64,000 bases of DNA, from contig JAJDCP010000185.1 in NCBI GenBank assembly GCA_029260765.1, positions 62,001-126,000 on the forward strand, in the 5' to 3' direction. Origin of the DNA: Planctomycetota bacterium. GTDB lineage: Bacteria > Planctomycetota > J058 > JAJDCP01. Positions 38,553 to 47,490 of the stretch are shown one piece after another. The position numbers and the translations under genes are program-made. The notes beneath the pieces were generated by a model, which saw nothing but the letters and a program-made list of their open reading frames with translations, did not search any database and was not told the origin of the DNA. Numbering within the stretch: position 1 is the first letter of the stretch; the number at the start of each line of letters is the position of its first letter.

Positions 38553-38553
38553 G

Positions 38554-39510
38554 TCAAGCTCCCGTCCGCACCCCTCGGGCCTCGCTGCGGTGCTCCAAGA
38601 ACCAGGCATGCGTCCGTCGCAGTCCGTCGTGCAGACGCACCTGCGGCTTGAATCCCAGTGCGTACAGGCGTTGGCTATCGCAGATCTTGCGCGGCGTGCC
38701 GTCGGACCGGCTCTTGTCCCAGACCAGACTGCCTTGGAATCCGACAACCTGCGCGATCATGCGCGCGAGCTGCAGGATCGACACCTCCTCACCACTGCCC
38801 ACGTTGATCGGTCCCGGCTCGGAATAGCGCTCCAAAAGAAACAAGCAGGCTTCTGCGAGGTCGTCGATATACAGGAACTCCCTGAGCGGGGTCCCCGTGC
38901 CCCAGAGCATCACCTCAGCAGCCCCGGAGTCTTGGGCCTCCTGGAACTTGCGCAACAGTGCGGGCAGTACGTGGCAGGTCTCCAGGTCGAAGTTGTCCCC
39001 AGGACCATAGAGATTGGTCGGCATCGCGCTGATGAAATCACAACCGTACTGGCGCCGGTAGGCGTCGCACATCTCGATCGCCGCGATCTTGGCGAGTGCG
39101 TAGGGACGGTTGGTCGGCTCCAACGGCCCGCTCAGCAAGGCATCTTCGCGGATCGGCTGCGGCGCCATGCGCGGGTAGATGCACGTGCTGCCAAGATTGA
39201 GCAGCTTGCCCACCCCAGTGCGCCGCGCCGCCTCTATGACGTTGCTCGCGATCGCCAGGTTCTCGTAGATGAACTCTCCCGGCAGGTTTGAGTTGGCGCC
39301 AATGCCCCCGACCCGCGCCGCCGCAAGGATGACGACTTCGGGTTGCTGCGCCTCGAAGAAAGCAAAAGTGGCCGCCTGGTCGCGCAAGTCGAGCTCGCGG
39401 CTGCTTCGCAGGATCAGATTCTGCTGCCCACGTGCGCGCAGCACGCGCAAGATCGCTCCTCCCACGAGCCCGCGATGGCCCGCGAGGTAGATGCGGCTGT
39501 CGGGTTTCAC
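38554..39510 (-). CDS. fcl: GDP-L-fucose synthase
   Basis: A 318-residue SDR enzyme converting GDP-4-dehydro-6-deoxy-D-mannose to GDP-L-fucose (epimerisation and reduction). It has the NADP-binding GHRGLVGGAI, the family-specific ELDLRDQAATFAFF, ILAAARVGGIGANSNLPGEF, LGSTCIYPRMAPQPIRED, and the catalytic YALAK with the upstream Ser. Length and motifs match GDP-fucose synthases. It begins with a GTG overlapping the TGA of gmd (GTGA), so the two enzymes are translationally coupled in order of the pathway. It feeds fucosyltransferases in the adjacent locus. Confidence 0.93.
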   Translation of the reverse strand: MKPDSRIYLAGHRGLVGGAILRVLRARGQQNLILRSSRELDLRDQAATFAFFEAQQPEVVILAAARVGGIGANSNLPGEFIYENLAIASNVIEAARRTGVGKLLNLGSTCIYPRMAPQPIREDALLSGPLEPTNRPYALAKIAAIEMCDAYRRQYGCDFISAMPTNLYGPGDNFDLETCHVLPALLRKFQEAQDSGAAEVMLWGTGTPLREFLYIDDLAEACLFLLERYSEPGPINVGSGEEVSILQLARMIAQVVGFQGSLVWDKSRSDGTPRKICDSQRLYALGFKPQVRLHDGLRRTHAWFLEHRSEARGVRTGA

Positions 39511-40559
39511 AGCGAGGTCCCACGCGTGCGGATGTCGTGACCAGCCTTCTGCAGGACAAGCTCTCGCTCCGCCAGCTTGAGGTCGCTGCGCACCATCTCG
39601 GCGACCAGCTCGGCGAAGCTCGTGCGCGGCCGCCAGCCGAATTTCTCGCGCATCTGCGTAGCATCACCATGGAGATGTTCCACTTCGGAAGGCCGGAAAT
39701 AGCGCGGGTCGACCTCGACGAAGTCCTGATAATCGAGCCCGACCTCCGCAAAAGCGCTCGCGGCAAACTCGCGCACCGAGTGGGACTCTCCGCTTGCCAC
39801 CACGAAGTCGCCCGGTTCGTCGCCCTGCATGATCAGCACCATCGCTTCGACATAGTCGCGCGCATGACCCCAATCGCGCCGCGCGTCGAGGTTGCCCAGG
39901 TAGAGCTTCTTTTGCAGTCCCAGCTTGATGCGGCCCACAGCCCGGGTGATCTTGCGCGTCACGAACGTCTCTCCACGACGTGGGGATTCGTGGTTGAACA
40001 AGATGCCGTTGCAGGCAAACAGGCCGTAGGCTTCGCGGTAGTTGATGACCTGATGGTAGGCGTAGACCTTGGCACACGCATACGGCGAGCGCGGGTGGAA
40101 GGGAGTCTCTGGTCCTTGCGGTGCCGGTGCAGAGCCGTACATCTCCGAGCTCGAGGCCTGGTAGAAACGCACTTTCCGACCCGTCCGGTGGCTGTGATCG
40201 CGCAATGCCTCGAGCAGGCGCAAAACGCCCAGCCCCGTCACTTCTGCCGTGTACTCGGGGGTCTTGAAAGACACGCCCACATGAGACTGCGCGGCGAGGT
40301 TGTAGACCACGTCTGGCCGCGCAGTTTCGATGATCCGGCGCAGGACCGTGCCGTCAGCGAGATCCCCGTAGTGCAAATGCAGCCGCACATCCTGTTCGTG
40401 GGGATCCTGGTACAGGTGCTCGATGCGGTCGGTGTTGAAGACCGATGCACGCCGGATGACGCCATGCACGTGGTAGCCCTGGTCGAGCAGTTGCTCGGCC
40501 AGGTAGGAACCATCCTGACCGGTGATTCCAGTCACAAGGGCGACTGCAGGTTGGGTCAT
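39507..40559 (-). CDS. gmd: GDP-mannose 4,6-dehydratase
   Basis: A 350-residue SDR dehydratase making GDP-4-dehydro-6-deoxy-D-mannose from GDP-D-mannose. Motifs: nucleotide-binding GITGQDGSYLAEQLL, NLAAQSHVGVSF, the active-site SSSEMYG, YACAKVYAYH with the YxxxK pair, NHESPRRGETFVTRKI, and LGNLDARRDWGHARDYVEAM. The ATG at 40559 has CGGAGA upstream. It is the first gene of a two-gene operon with fcl, divergent from the three-GT4 operon at 40726. Together they supply GDP-L-fucose. Confidence 0.95.
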   Translation of the reverse strand: MTQPAVALVTGITGQDGSYLAEQLLDQGYHVHGVIRRASVFNTDRIEHLYQDPHEQDVRLHLHYGDLADGTVLRRIIETARPDVVYNLAAQSHVGVSFKTPEYTAEVTGLGVLRLLEALRDHSHRTGRKVRFYQASSSEMYGSAPAPQGPETPFHPRSPYACAKVYAYHQVINYREAYGLFACNGILFNHESPRRGETFVTRKITRAVGRIKLGLQKKLYLGNLDARRDWGHARDYVEAMVLIMQGDEPGDFVVASGESHSVREFAASAFAEVGLDYQDFVEVDPRYFRPSEVEHLHGDATQMREKFGWRPRTSFAELVAEMVRSDLKLAERELVLQKAGHDIRTRGTSL

Positions 40560-40725
40560 GGGGATCTCCGCTTGTGGGAAGCTGAGGCGTTTCAGTTGTC
40601 CTATCTATACTGGCAGCTTCACAACCGCGCCAGCCTGAAGCTGCGGGCCCACCGAACCCCGCAGAGGAGCTGTTTTCCATCGACGCGTCGATAGTGCACT
40701 GCTACTCTGAACGCGAGCCGAAGCT

Positions 40726-42000
40726 GTGGCCCCGACTCTGTTGGACCCCACCGACTCGGGAGGATTTGTCCTGGGCCGTATCCCGCTCTCTCGCGTGAAC
40801 GTTCTTCACATTACCGACCTCGGCACGCCATTCGGTGGCCTCGAACGACTACTGGTACACACCCGACGCCTTTTCGCTGACCGGGGACACGGCTTTCAGC
40901 TGCTCACCAGCGAGGGCGGCGAGGACTTCCAGTCTGTATTCAGCCGCTGGGTAAGTGCGCGCCACTATCTGCGCACGTTGTCCGCAATCGATCGCTGGCA
41001 ACCCGATGTCGTCCACTTCCACGGACCTACACGGGTGGTTTCTCCGAGTCCACTTCTGGCCGCACGCCGTCGTGGTCTACCAACCGTCGTCTCGCTTCAT
41101 ACATTTGGCCTGTATTGTCCCAAGACGTGGGCAATTTTCGAAGACGGCAAACCCTGCAGCAAGGGGTTCAACCGACGCTGCTGGACCTACGATTGTGGGA
41201 CGAGCTACACAGGCCCTGCCCCCCGGGCCTTCCATTTTTTGAAATGGCTCAAGGTCGGCCTACACCGGAAATTGATCCAGAGCAGCGCGGACATCTTCGT
41301 CTGCCCGTCCCGCCAGCTACTGGAGGCCACGCAGCGCGACTTCGCGCTCTCGGACGAGCAGATCAGCTACATACCGCATCCGGCTCGCTGCGAGACGCAC
41401 GTTTCCGGCCAGGCCAGTGATCGTCAGCCTGGCGCCTTTCTGTTCGTCGGACGGCTGTCACCGGAAAAGGGGCTCTCGGTTGCTTTGCACGCCATCAAGA
41501 GGGCACTTCCCGATGTTCCAGATCTCCAGTTCGTCGTGGCAGGAGATGGGCCAGAGTCCGACCAGATGCGCCTGCTGGCGCGCAAACTCGAAGTCTCCTC
41601 CTGCGTGCAGTTTCTCGGCTTCTTGAAACCCGAAGACCTGCGGCAGCACTATGGCAGGGCCAGCGCCGTGGTCATTCCCAGTGTCTGCATGGAAGGTGGC
41701 AACTCGCTGGTAGGGTACGAAGCGATGCAGGCTGGCACGCCCGTGATCGCCAGCGACGCTGGAGGCCTGGCCGGTCTGGTGGACGATGGTGAGACAGGAC
41801 TGTTATTCACGATGGGTGACCCGACTGCACTGGCGGACGCCATCATCCAAATCGCTCGCCATCCGAAACGCGCTCGCGAAATGGGGCTCCGAGGGCGGGC
41901 GAAGCTGGCAAGAAATTTCAGCGAGGAGCTGTACATGCAGCGCTTGGAATCGGTGTACGCACGAGCACTCCGCAAGAAGCACGGAGGTGCCCGAGGGTGA
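40726..42000 (+). CDS. GT4-family glycosyltransferase
   Basis: A GT-B retaining glycosyltransferase of up to 424 residues. The first conserved strand is NVLHITDLGTPFGGLERLLV (from about residue 25). The donor-binding half has FVGRLSPEKGLSVALHAI and EGGNSLVGYEAMQAGTPVIA with the GT4 E-x7-E arrangement. A Cys-rich segment (LYCPKTWAIFEDGKPC) resembles related exopolysaccharide transferases. The start is uncertain: the GTG at 40726 gives the full frame, but a GTG at 40795 just before the first strand or a CTG after GGGAGG are possible. It is first in a three-GT operon divergent from gmd. The sugar cannot be assigned. Confidence 0.85.
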   Translation: MAPTLLDPTDSGGFVLGRIPLSRVNVLHITDLGTPFGGLERLLVHTRRLFADRGHGFQLLTSEGGEDFQSVFSRWVSARHYLRTLSAIDRWQPDVVHFHGPTRVVSPSPLLAARRRGLPTVVSLHTFGLYCPKTWAIFEDGKPCSKGFNRRCWTYDCGTSYTGPAPRAFHFLKWLKVGLHRKLIQSSADIFVCPSRQLLEATQRDFALSDEQISYIPHPARCETHVSGQASDRQPGAFLFVGRLSPEKGLSVALHAIKRALPDVPDLQFVVAGDGPESDQMRLLARKLEVSSCVQFLGFLKPEDLRQHYGRASAVVIPSVCMEGGNSLVGYEAMQAGTPVIASDAGGLAGLVDDGETGLLFTMGDPTALADAIIQIARHPKRAREMGLRGRAKLARNFSEELYMQRLESVYARALRKKHGGARG

Positions 42001-43082
42001 CTGTCGGTATCTTCAGCAACGGATTTCTGCCCGTAGCGGGTGGTCAAGAACGGCACATCCAGGCACTCTTCAAACGCTTTGACCCGGCGACCACGACCTT
42101 CTTTGCAGCGGGCGGAACGCCACAACCAGGCTTCGTGCCCCTGCGCGTGCCTCTCCATGAGCGAGGCAGCAACCTCGCCTTCTCTGCCTGGTTGCACTTT
42201 CGGCTCAACAACCTGATCTCCAAGCATCGGCTCCGGACCATCAACCTGCACTGCGGCCCGGGCGGGCTCTTCTTGTTGCGCCGTCCGGCTGCTCGCGTCG
42301 TTGCGACCTGCCACCACACCTACTGGCAGCAGTCGCGCAAGGTGCCGGGAGAGTCGTGGAAACGCTGCTTGGAGCCCTTGGAGGCGCGCACCTACCGCCT
42401 GGCGGACCTGGTGGTCTGTGTCTCTGAAGACAGCCGAAAAGCTGTCGTCGAAGGCTATGGCGTGGACCGGTCGCGGACCCGTGTGATTCCCAATGGCGTC
42501 GACCAACAGGCTTTCTTTCCCATCAGCGGCCTGAAAAAACTGCCCCGGAGCGTTCTGTACATCGGGCGCATCGACCGACGCAAGGGCTGCGATGTGCTGG
42601 TGCGCGCCGCGCTGCGGGCTCGCCAACGCGATCCCAGCCTGCGGGTCTATATCGGCGGGAGTGGGCGTGATCGGCCCGCACTGGAGCAGATGGTGAGGGA
42701 GGCCTCAGCAAGCGCGCACATCGAGTTCCTGGGGCGCCTCGACGACGCACGCCTCAACGAATGGTACAACCGTTGCAACTGCGTTGTCGTGCCCTCCTGC
42801 TTCGAAGGCTTCGGCATCACAGTGATCGAGGCGATGGCGGCTGGCACACCAGTGATCGCGAGCCGGGTGGACGGCCTGCGCACGTTGATCGATCCGGGGC
42901 GCAATGGCTTTCTGGTAGACTACGGCGACGAGCAGGGTCTCGCGGACGCGATGCTGCGGGTGCTCGATAGCGACTGCAGCGCCATCACCGCTGCTGCGCT
43001 GCAGGATGTGCGGGAGAGGTACGACTGGGACAGCATCGCCGTCCAGTTGCAAGCACTGCTCGAAAATCAACAACCCGGCTGA
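41997..43082 (+). CDS. GT4-family glycosyltransferase
   Basis: A 361-residue GT-B transferase. N-terminal VGIFSNGFLPVAGGQERHIQ, then ACHHTYWQQSRKVP, VLYIGRIDRRKGCDVLVRAA and the C-terminal donor-site VVVPSCFEGFGITVIEAMAA with GTPVIASRVDG. Its GTG start overlaps the TGA of the preceding transferase, so translation is coupled. The C-terminal half contains the usual EX7E pair. Likely adds a sugar to the polysaccharide repeat unit; specificity unknown. Confidence 0.88.
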   Translation: MTVGIFSNGFLPVAGGQERHIQALFKRFDPATTTFFAAGGTPQPGFVPLRVPLHERGSNLAFSAWLHFRLNNLISKHRLRTINLHCGPGGLFLLRRPAARVVATCHHTYWQQSRKVPGESWKRCLEPLEARTYRLADLVVCVSEDSRKAVVEGYGVDRSRTRVIPNGVDQQAFFPISGLKKLPRSVLYIGRIDRRKGCDVLVRAALRARQRDPSLRVYIGGSGRDRPALEQMVREASASAHIEFLGRLDDARLNEWYNRCNCVVVPSCFEGFGITVIEAMAAGTPVIASRVDGLRTLIDPGRNGFLVDYGDEQGLADAMLRVLDSDCSAITAAALQDVRERYDWDSIAVQLQALLENQQPG

Positions 43083-43124
43083 AACGGCCCGCCGGACGCG
43101 CAAGCGTCTCCTGGAGACCGGAAC

Positions 43125-44237
43125 ATGCGCGTGTCGATGCTCAGCACACTGCCCCCGAGCAAAGGCGTCAGCCTGTACACTCTCGGTCTTGTTCGCGAGC
43201 TGGTCCACCACTGCAGGCTCGAGATGTACGGCTTCCGTGCGTTGTATCCACGGTTTCTGTACCGCGGAGACACTACGACCGACGAGCCAGAGCCCGCCCT
43301 GACAGGGATGCAAATCCACAACCTGCTGGCGTGGTATGACCCCGGCTCCTGGCTGAAAACGGGCCTACGGATCGACACGCCGCTCTTGCATGCGCAGTGG
43401 TGGAGCTGGTTCCTGGCTCCCGTCTTCGCTAGCGTGCTGGGCACAGCCCGCCTGCGCGGCCGCAAGATCCTGTTGACTGTGCACAATGTCGCGCCGCACG
43501 AGAAATCGCTGCTGACCCGCAGCCTGCACGCTTCGCCCTACCCGCTGGCCGACGCCTACATCGTGCACAACCAGGAGAACCGCCGCAGCCTGGCTGCTCG
43601 GGTCGCGTCGCACAAGCCCATCTTCGTCATCCCCCATGGCACGCTGGACTTCAAGCAGTTCCTGCCGGAGAACCAGCGGGTGCGCGAGGCGTTGCAGCTG
43701 GACGCCGGCGACACGCTGCTGCTGTTTTTTGGCAACATCCGTCCCTACAAGGGTCTGGATGACCTGCTTCGAGCCCTGGCGCGCCTGCCCGATCCGCGTC
43801 TCAAACTCCATATCGCGGGCAATCCCTGGCAGGACTTCGCAAGCTACCGCGCATTGATCGACCAACTCGGCCTGTCTGCGCGGGTCAGTTTCGAGCTCGG
43901 GTATCTCCGCAACGAACGGGTGGCGGCGCTGTTCGACGCCTGCGACCTGGTTGTTTGTCCGTACAGGCAGTTCGAGTCATCCAGTGGGGCGGCGAGTGTC
44001 GCCCTGGACTTCGGGCGCCCCTTGATCGTGACGCGCGTGGGTGGCCTGCCTGACCTGGTGCGCGAACCGCGCGTGGTGGCGCAAGCGGGCGACCCGGAGA
44101 GCCTGGCCGCTAGCATCTGCTATGGTCTCGAACACCGCGCCACGCTGGCCGAGACCTCCCGAGTCCTCGGCGAGGAATTCAGTTGGTCCCAGGTAGCCGC
44201 CAGGACGGCTGAGGTCTACAAGCAGCTGCTCCAGTGA
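43125..44237 (+). CDS. GT4-family glycosyltransferase
   Basis: A 370-residue GT-B transferase: MRVSMLSTLPPSKGVSLYT at the start, LTVHNVAPHEKSLLTRS, YIVHNQENRRSLAARV, NIRPYKGLDDLLRAL and FESSSGAASVALDFGRPLIV with the following GGLPDLV. The ATG has GGAG eight bases upstream and lies 42 bases after the second transferase. Its TGA directly abuts the stop of the opposite-strand membrane gene (TGATCA), leaving no terminator space. Role inferred as repeat-unit assembly. Confidence 0.88.
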   Translation: MRVSMLSTLPPSKGVSLYTLGLVRELVHHCRLEMYGFRALYPRFLYRGDTTTDEPEPALTGMQIHNLLAWYDPGSWLKTGLRIDTPLLHAQWWSWFLAPVFASVLGTARLRGRKILLTVHNVAPHEKSLLTRSLHASPYPLADAYIVHNQENRRSLAARVASHKPIFVIPHGTLDFKQFLPENQRVREALQLDAGDTLLLFFGNIRPYKGLDDLLRALARLPDPRLKLHIAGNPWQDFASYRALIDQLGLSARVSFELGYLRNERVAALFDACDLVVCPYRQFESSSGAASVALDFGRPLIVTRVGGLPDLVREPRVVAQAGDPESLAASICYGLEHRATLAETSRVLGEEFSWSQVAARTAEVYKQLLQ

Positions 44238-45842
44238 TCAGCGCAGGCGCACATGCACCGGCTGGAAGCTGGCGCCTTCTTCGAGCACCACGACCTGCGT
44301 TTCCCCGGCCGTCTGCAGGATCTGCAGCAGCTGCTCCCGCTGCGCAGGGTCATCGAAGTAGAAGAAGTCCTTGCCCTGCAGACTGGTCATGAACGAGGGC
44401 AGGAACAACCTGTCCGTAATCACAACGCGCTCGCTCCAGCCCGCAATCACGCGCTTGTACTCGGCAACTTCGCGCTTCTGGACGAGGAGATGGCGAAAAC
44501 CCAGACCGGTGTGGAGTACGACTCCCAAGCACAGCAACAGCGGCGCACAGACGCGAAGCAGCCGCCCCCCAGGCTTCCACCAGACATCGAGCTGCTGCCA
44601 GGCCAACCACAGCAACAGGGGCGTCGCCGGCAACAGGTAACGGCTGGACCACTGAAAGCCTCCGAACGCGGGCCAGAAAGTGAGCATCAGAGCGAGAAAC
44701 AGCAGCACACATCGCCCGGCCAGGCGACGCCCCTCCAAGGCAGCGGGCGCGACGCCCTTGCGCAGTGGCCAGAACACCAGGGGCAACAGCGGAACGCTGC
44801 TGAGCAGGCCTACCGGCTCCGAGCCCCACGCTCGGTACACGAGCCAGCCCCAGGCTCCCACACACAACGTCGTGCCCAACGCCAGGCATGCGGCACGGAG
44901 CCGGCCACGCGCACACAGCAGGCAGCTCAGACCCGCCAGCATCAACAGCCAGAAGAGCCGCCTGCGGTCGAAACTCTCCTCCCCGAACAGCAGCTGTCCG
45001 ATCACGCGCACCCGGTTCTTGACCTTCGCAGGGGTCGGAACGGGTGCGGAGGATGGGGCGACCTCGGCGATCACGCGCCGCTGCCCATAGCCCACGAGGT
45101 GCGGCGCTACGCCCATCCCCAAGGGATGGCCGCAGATGCCGAAGTTGATCAGGCAGCTCATGCCGAAGCAGAGGCTCGCCCCCAGCACAACCAGCCCGAG
45201 AACCCGGAAGGAACGCCAGTGCAAGCTCGTCCACGCCAAACCGAGAGCGAGGCCGAAGGGCAGGCACTCGGGGCGCTGGGCGGTTGCCCAGCCCAACGCG
45301 GCGCCCGCCAACAGCGCCTGTCCCGCTCGGGCTCGGCTGCCCGTGCTGGCCAGCAACGCGCAAGCCACCGCTGCCCAGGCCGCCGCCCAGCTGTGATCCC
45401 AGAACACGAAGCTGTAGAACAGCAGAGGGCTGCCGAGCAGCGCAAACCAGAACAGCAGGGTAGGCCTGCGCAGCCCAGCCCGGGCCCCCCAGGCGGCCAG
45501 GGCCAGGGCGGCCAGCAGACTGCCGAGGATCGGCGCGAGCCAGAGCGCTCCTCTGCCGAGCACGGCCTCCAGCGCGACCCCTGCCAAGGGCAACCAAGGG
45601 GGGATGTGCAGGAGCAGGCGCCCCCCCACGTCGGAGAAAGCGTAGTACCAGGGAACGAAGCGCAAACCAGGATCGAGCTCGCGTCCGTGGTAGCGCAGGG
45701 CGAATTCGATGCCGGCCTGGGCTTGCAGCTCGCGCACCTGCAGGAAGCGCACACCCGTGTCCGAGGAGAATGGAGTGTCCACGGGCAACCACGAGGAGGC
45801 TCCCCACAGCAGCACCAGCGCCGCACCTGCCGAGGCCAGCAA
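44238..45842 (-). CDS. Polytopic membrane protein of the polysaccharide locus
   Basis: About 534 residues with roughly ten membrane segments. The first loop has VDTPFSSDTGVRFLQVREL and a Leu/Trp-rich pattern similar to GT-C-type glycosyltransferases; a large C-terminal extracytoplasmic tail follows. Start is uncertain: there is no ATG or GTG near the N-terminus, and the TTG at 45842, just before the first membrane segment, is used. Codons upstream to 45957 stay in frame and may be included. Not assignable to Wzy or Wzx from motifs. It directly follows the STAS gene. Confidence 0.6.
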   Translation of the reverse strand: MLASAGAALVLLWGASSWLPVDTPFSSDTGVRFLQVRELQAQAGIEFALRYHGRELDPGLRFVPWYYAFSDVGGRLLLHIPPWLPLAGVALEAVLGRGALWLAPILGSLLAALALAAWGARAGLRRPTLLFWFALLGSPLLFYSFVFWDHSWAAAWAAVACALLASTGSRARAGQALLAGAALGWATAQRPECLPFGLALGLAWTSLHWRSFRVLGLVVLGASLCFGMSCLINFGICGHPLGMGVAPHLVGYGQRRVIAEVAPSSAPVPTPAKVKNRVRVIGQLLFGEESFDRRRLFWLLMLAGLSCLLCARGRLRAACLALGTTLCVGAWGWLVYRAWGSEPVGLLSSVPLLPLVFWPLRKGVAPAALEGRRLAGRCVLLFLALMLTFWPAFGGFQWSSRYLLPATPLLLWLAWQQLDVWWKPGGRLLRVCAPLLLCLGVVLHTGLGFRHLLVQKREVAEYKRVIAGWSERVVITDRLFLPSFMTSLQGKDFFYFDDPAQREQLLQILQTAGETQVVVLEEGASFQPVHVRLR

Positions 45843-45957
45843 CCAGCGACTGCTCCCGGGGTTGGCCGCCTTCGGGGTTGGAGTCTCGATCGCGCTCTCC
45901 AGGAATTGCAGGCCCTGGCAGGGTAGCAGAAAGACGCGGCAGGAAAAACGGGGCCCG

Positions 45958-46977
45958 TCAGGCGCCCAGAGCAGTCTCCAGCTCGGGAACCGAATCGAAG
46001 AACACATCCTGCTCGAGGATTCCCAGCACGCTTTGCAGGCGCGGGCTCGCACCGACCAGGACCAGTCGCCCACCATGCTCCTGGAGGACATCGCCGCAGG
46101 TGACCAGCAGCCCCAGTCCACTGGAATTGAGGTATTGCAGGTGCCGCACTTCCAACACGACCCGCAGCACGCCGCTCTCCAGCAGCTCGCAGAGCACGTC
46201 CTCGAGTCGACAGGCGGTGTCATTGTCGACGATTCCGTCGACCCAGACGACCGCCGTCTTGCGGTCGCGCCGGTCGACCAGGATCTCCAACTCAGCGTCT
46301 GAGGCGCTGCCTCCGCCCGCCATCGACAGGCGCGGTCCCGAGCTCGGGCTGCGTGGAGCGATGCAGGGAAGCAGCGCGGAGCTCTGCGCATCGCCATCCC
46401 AGACCTCGGCTTCAGCCAGCGGAGCGAGCGGTTCTTCGCCGGCGGGCTGGGCAGATGCGGCGGCCCTGCAGGGAGGCTCCCAGACCACAGTTTCCGACGT
46501 GGGCTGGCCGGCCACGGTCGTGCAGATCTCCAGTGCCAGACTCCATTTGCCACGCTGCACGCGGCGGGCGAATTTCCGCAGGGTCCCGTCTTCGGCGTCG
46601 CGCAGTGCGTCTTCGAGGCCCTGGCCCGGATCGTTGCGCGGGGCGAGGTTGATCGTGCTGCGTTGCGCTTCCAGAGGTTCACGGCTCAGCGAGCCCGCGC
46701 GCTCGATCTCTCCAGAGACCGCATCGTACAGCGCCCACAGGGCAGCCTCGCGGGTCTCACCCAAGCGCCCGCAGCCGGTGGTGCGCCAGTCTTCGCCGGT
46801 GAAGGCGAAGAACACAGGTTGAGGCTCACGTAGCGCCCGGGGCGGCATGGGGAGGGGCGCGTGGAAGACCTGCTGGACGGAATACTCGAGAACCTCGCAG
46901 AGGTCGACTTCCTCGAGACGTACCAACAGAAACAACTTCTTGGCAGAGCGGTCGGGACGGAGGTCATGGATCTGCAT
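45958..46977 (-). CDS. STAS-domain protein with unknown N-terminal domain
   Basis: A 339-residue protein. Residues about 229-337 are a STAS (anti-sigma-factor-antagonist type) domain: VDGIVDNDTACRLEDVLCEL, VRHLQYLNSSGLGLLVTCGD and GGRLVLVGASPRLQSVL. The NSSG motif sits where SpoIIAA has its phosphorylatable Ser. Residues 1-170 form a soluble domain I do not recognise (LFLLVRLEEVDLCEVLEYSV, PVFFAFTGEDWRT), and 170-225 is a linker rich in Ala/Pro/Ser. No partner Ser kinase or phosphatase was seen adjacent. It lies upstream of a membrane protein gene; the combination may regulate polysaccharide export or expression. Confidence 0.78.
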   Translation of the reverse strand: MQIHDLRPDRSAKKLFLLVRLEEVDLCEVLEYSVQQVFHAPLPMPPRALREPQPVFFAFTGEDWRTTGCGRLGETREAALWALYDAVSGEIERAGSLSREPLEAQRSTINLAPRNDPGQGLEDALRDAEDGTLRKFARRVQRGKWSLALEICTTVAGQPTSETVVWEPPCRAAASAQPAGEEPLAPLAEAEVWDGDAQSSALLPCIAPRSPSSGPRLSMAGGGSASDAELEILVDRRDRKTAVVWVDGIVDNDTACRLEDVLCELLESGVLRVVLEVRHLQYLNSSGLGLLVTCGDVLQEHGGRLVLVGASPRLQSVLGILEQDVFFDSVPELETALGA

Positions 46978-47490
46978 GCCTGCGGGCCTTTCCTTTCGTT
47001 GGAATCACGATCAAGCACGCTCTGTTTTGTCGGCACGCGCTGCGCAAAACTTGCGCTCTACACAAGATAGGTGGCAGTGAAGGCTAAGGGATGGGTGGGC
47101 AGATCGGGCGCGACGTTGTGGGCCGATGCACCCAGCGCTCGCTCAGTCAAGCGACCCGACGGCCTGGGCCGAAAAGCGACCCTACAGATCAACGCAACCC
47201 ATTGAAAAATAATGACTTGCCTTGCCATGCGCGAGGGACGGGCGGGTTCTCCGAGCGTCTTCCCAACTGCACTCTGCATGCCTTCCCCGGCCCTCTGCTG
47301 CTCAACGGAATCGAGTCCACCTGACGACCCCAACAACGCCTCTGAAGACGGGGCGAATCCTGCACGGCAGCCTTGACGAAACGCCATCTCTAGGCCTACC
47401 GTGGAGGGGCCCAGCGAGGGAAGAAATTGGAGGAACCCGGGACCGGGTTCCGGCCTTGAGGACCCAGCAAGCAGATTCACCGGAGTAGCC
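46978..47490. other. Intergenic region between divergent STAS and SGNH genes
   Basis: About 513 bases with no supported gene. It should hold promoters for both flanking genes. An AT-rich patch (TTGAAAAATAATGAC) lies near 47202-47216, and a 20-base palindrome at 47432-47451. Short open frames here lack start signals and resemble no family. Confidence 0.55.
47432..47451. promoter_or_regulatory. Perfect dyad upstream of the SGNH gene
   Basis: GGAACCCGG at 47432-47440 is mirrored by CCGGGTTCC at 47443-47451 with two bases between. It lies about 40 bases before the ATG of the SGNH gene. A regulator-binding site or an RNA hairpin in the leader are both possible; a terminator is unlikely as no T run follows. 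Confidence 0.5.

Noticed and set aside
45843..46682. Long N-terminal extension of the membrane protein gene
   Set aside because: It overlaps the STAS gene in another frame and reads as low-complexity Arg/Ser sequence; the first membrane segment begins near 45842.
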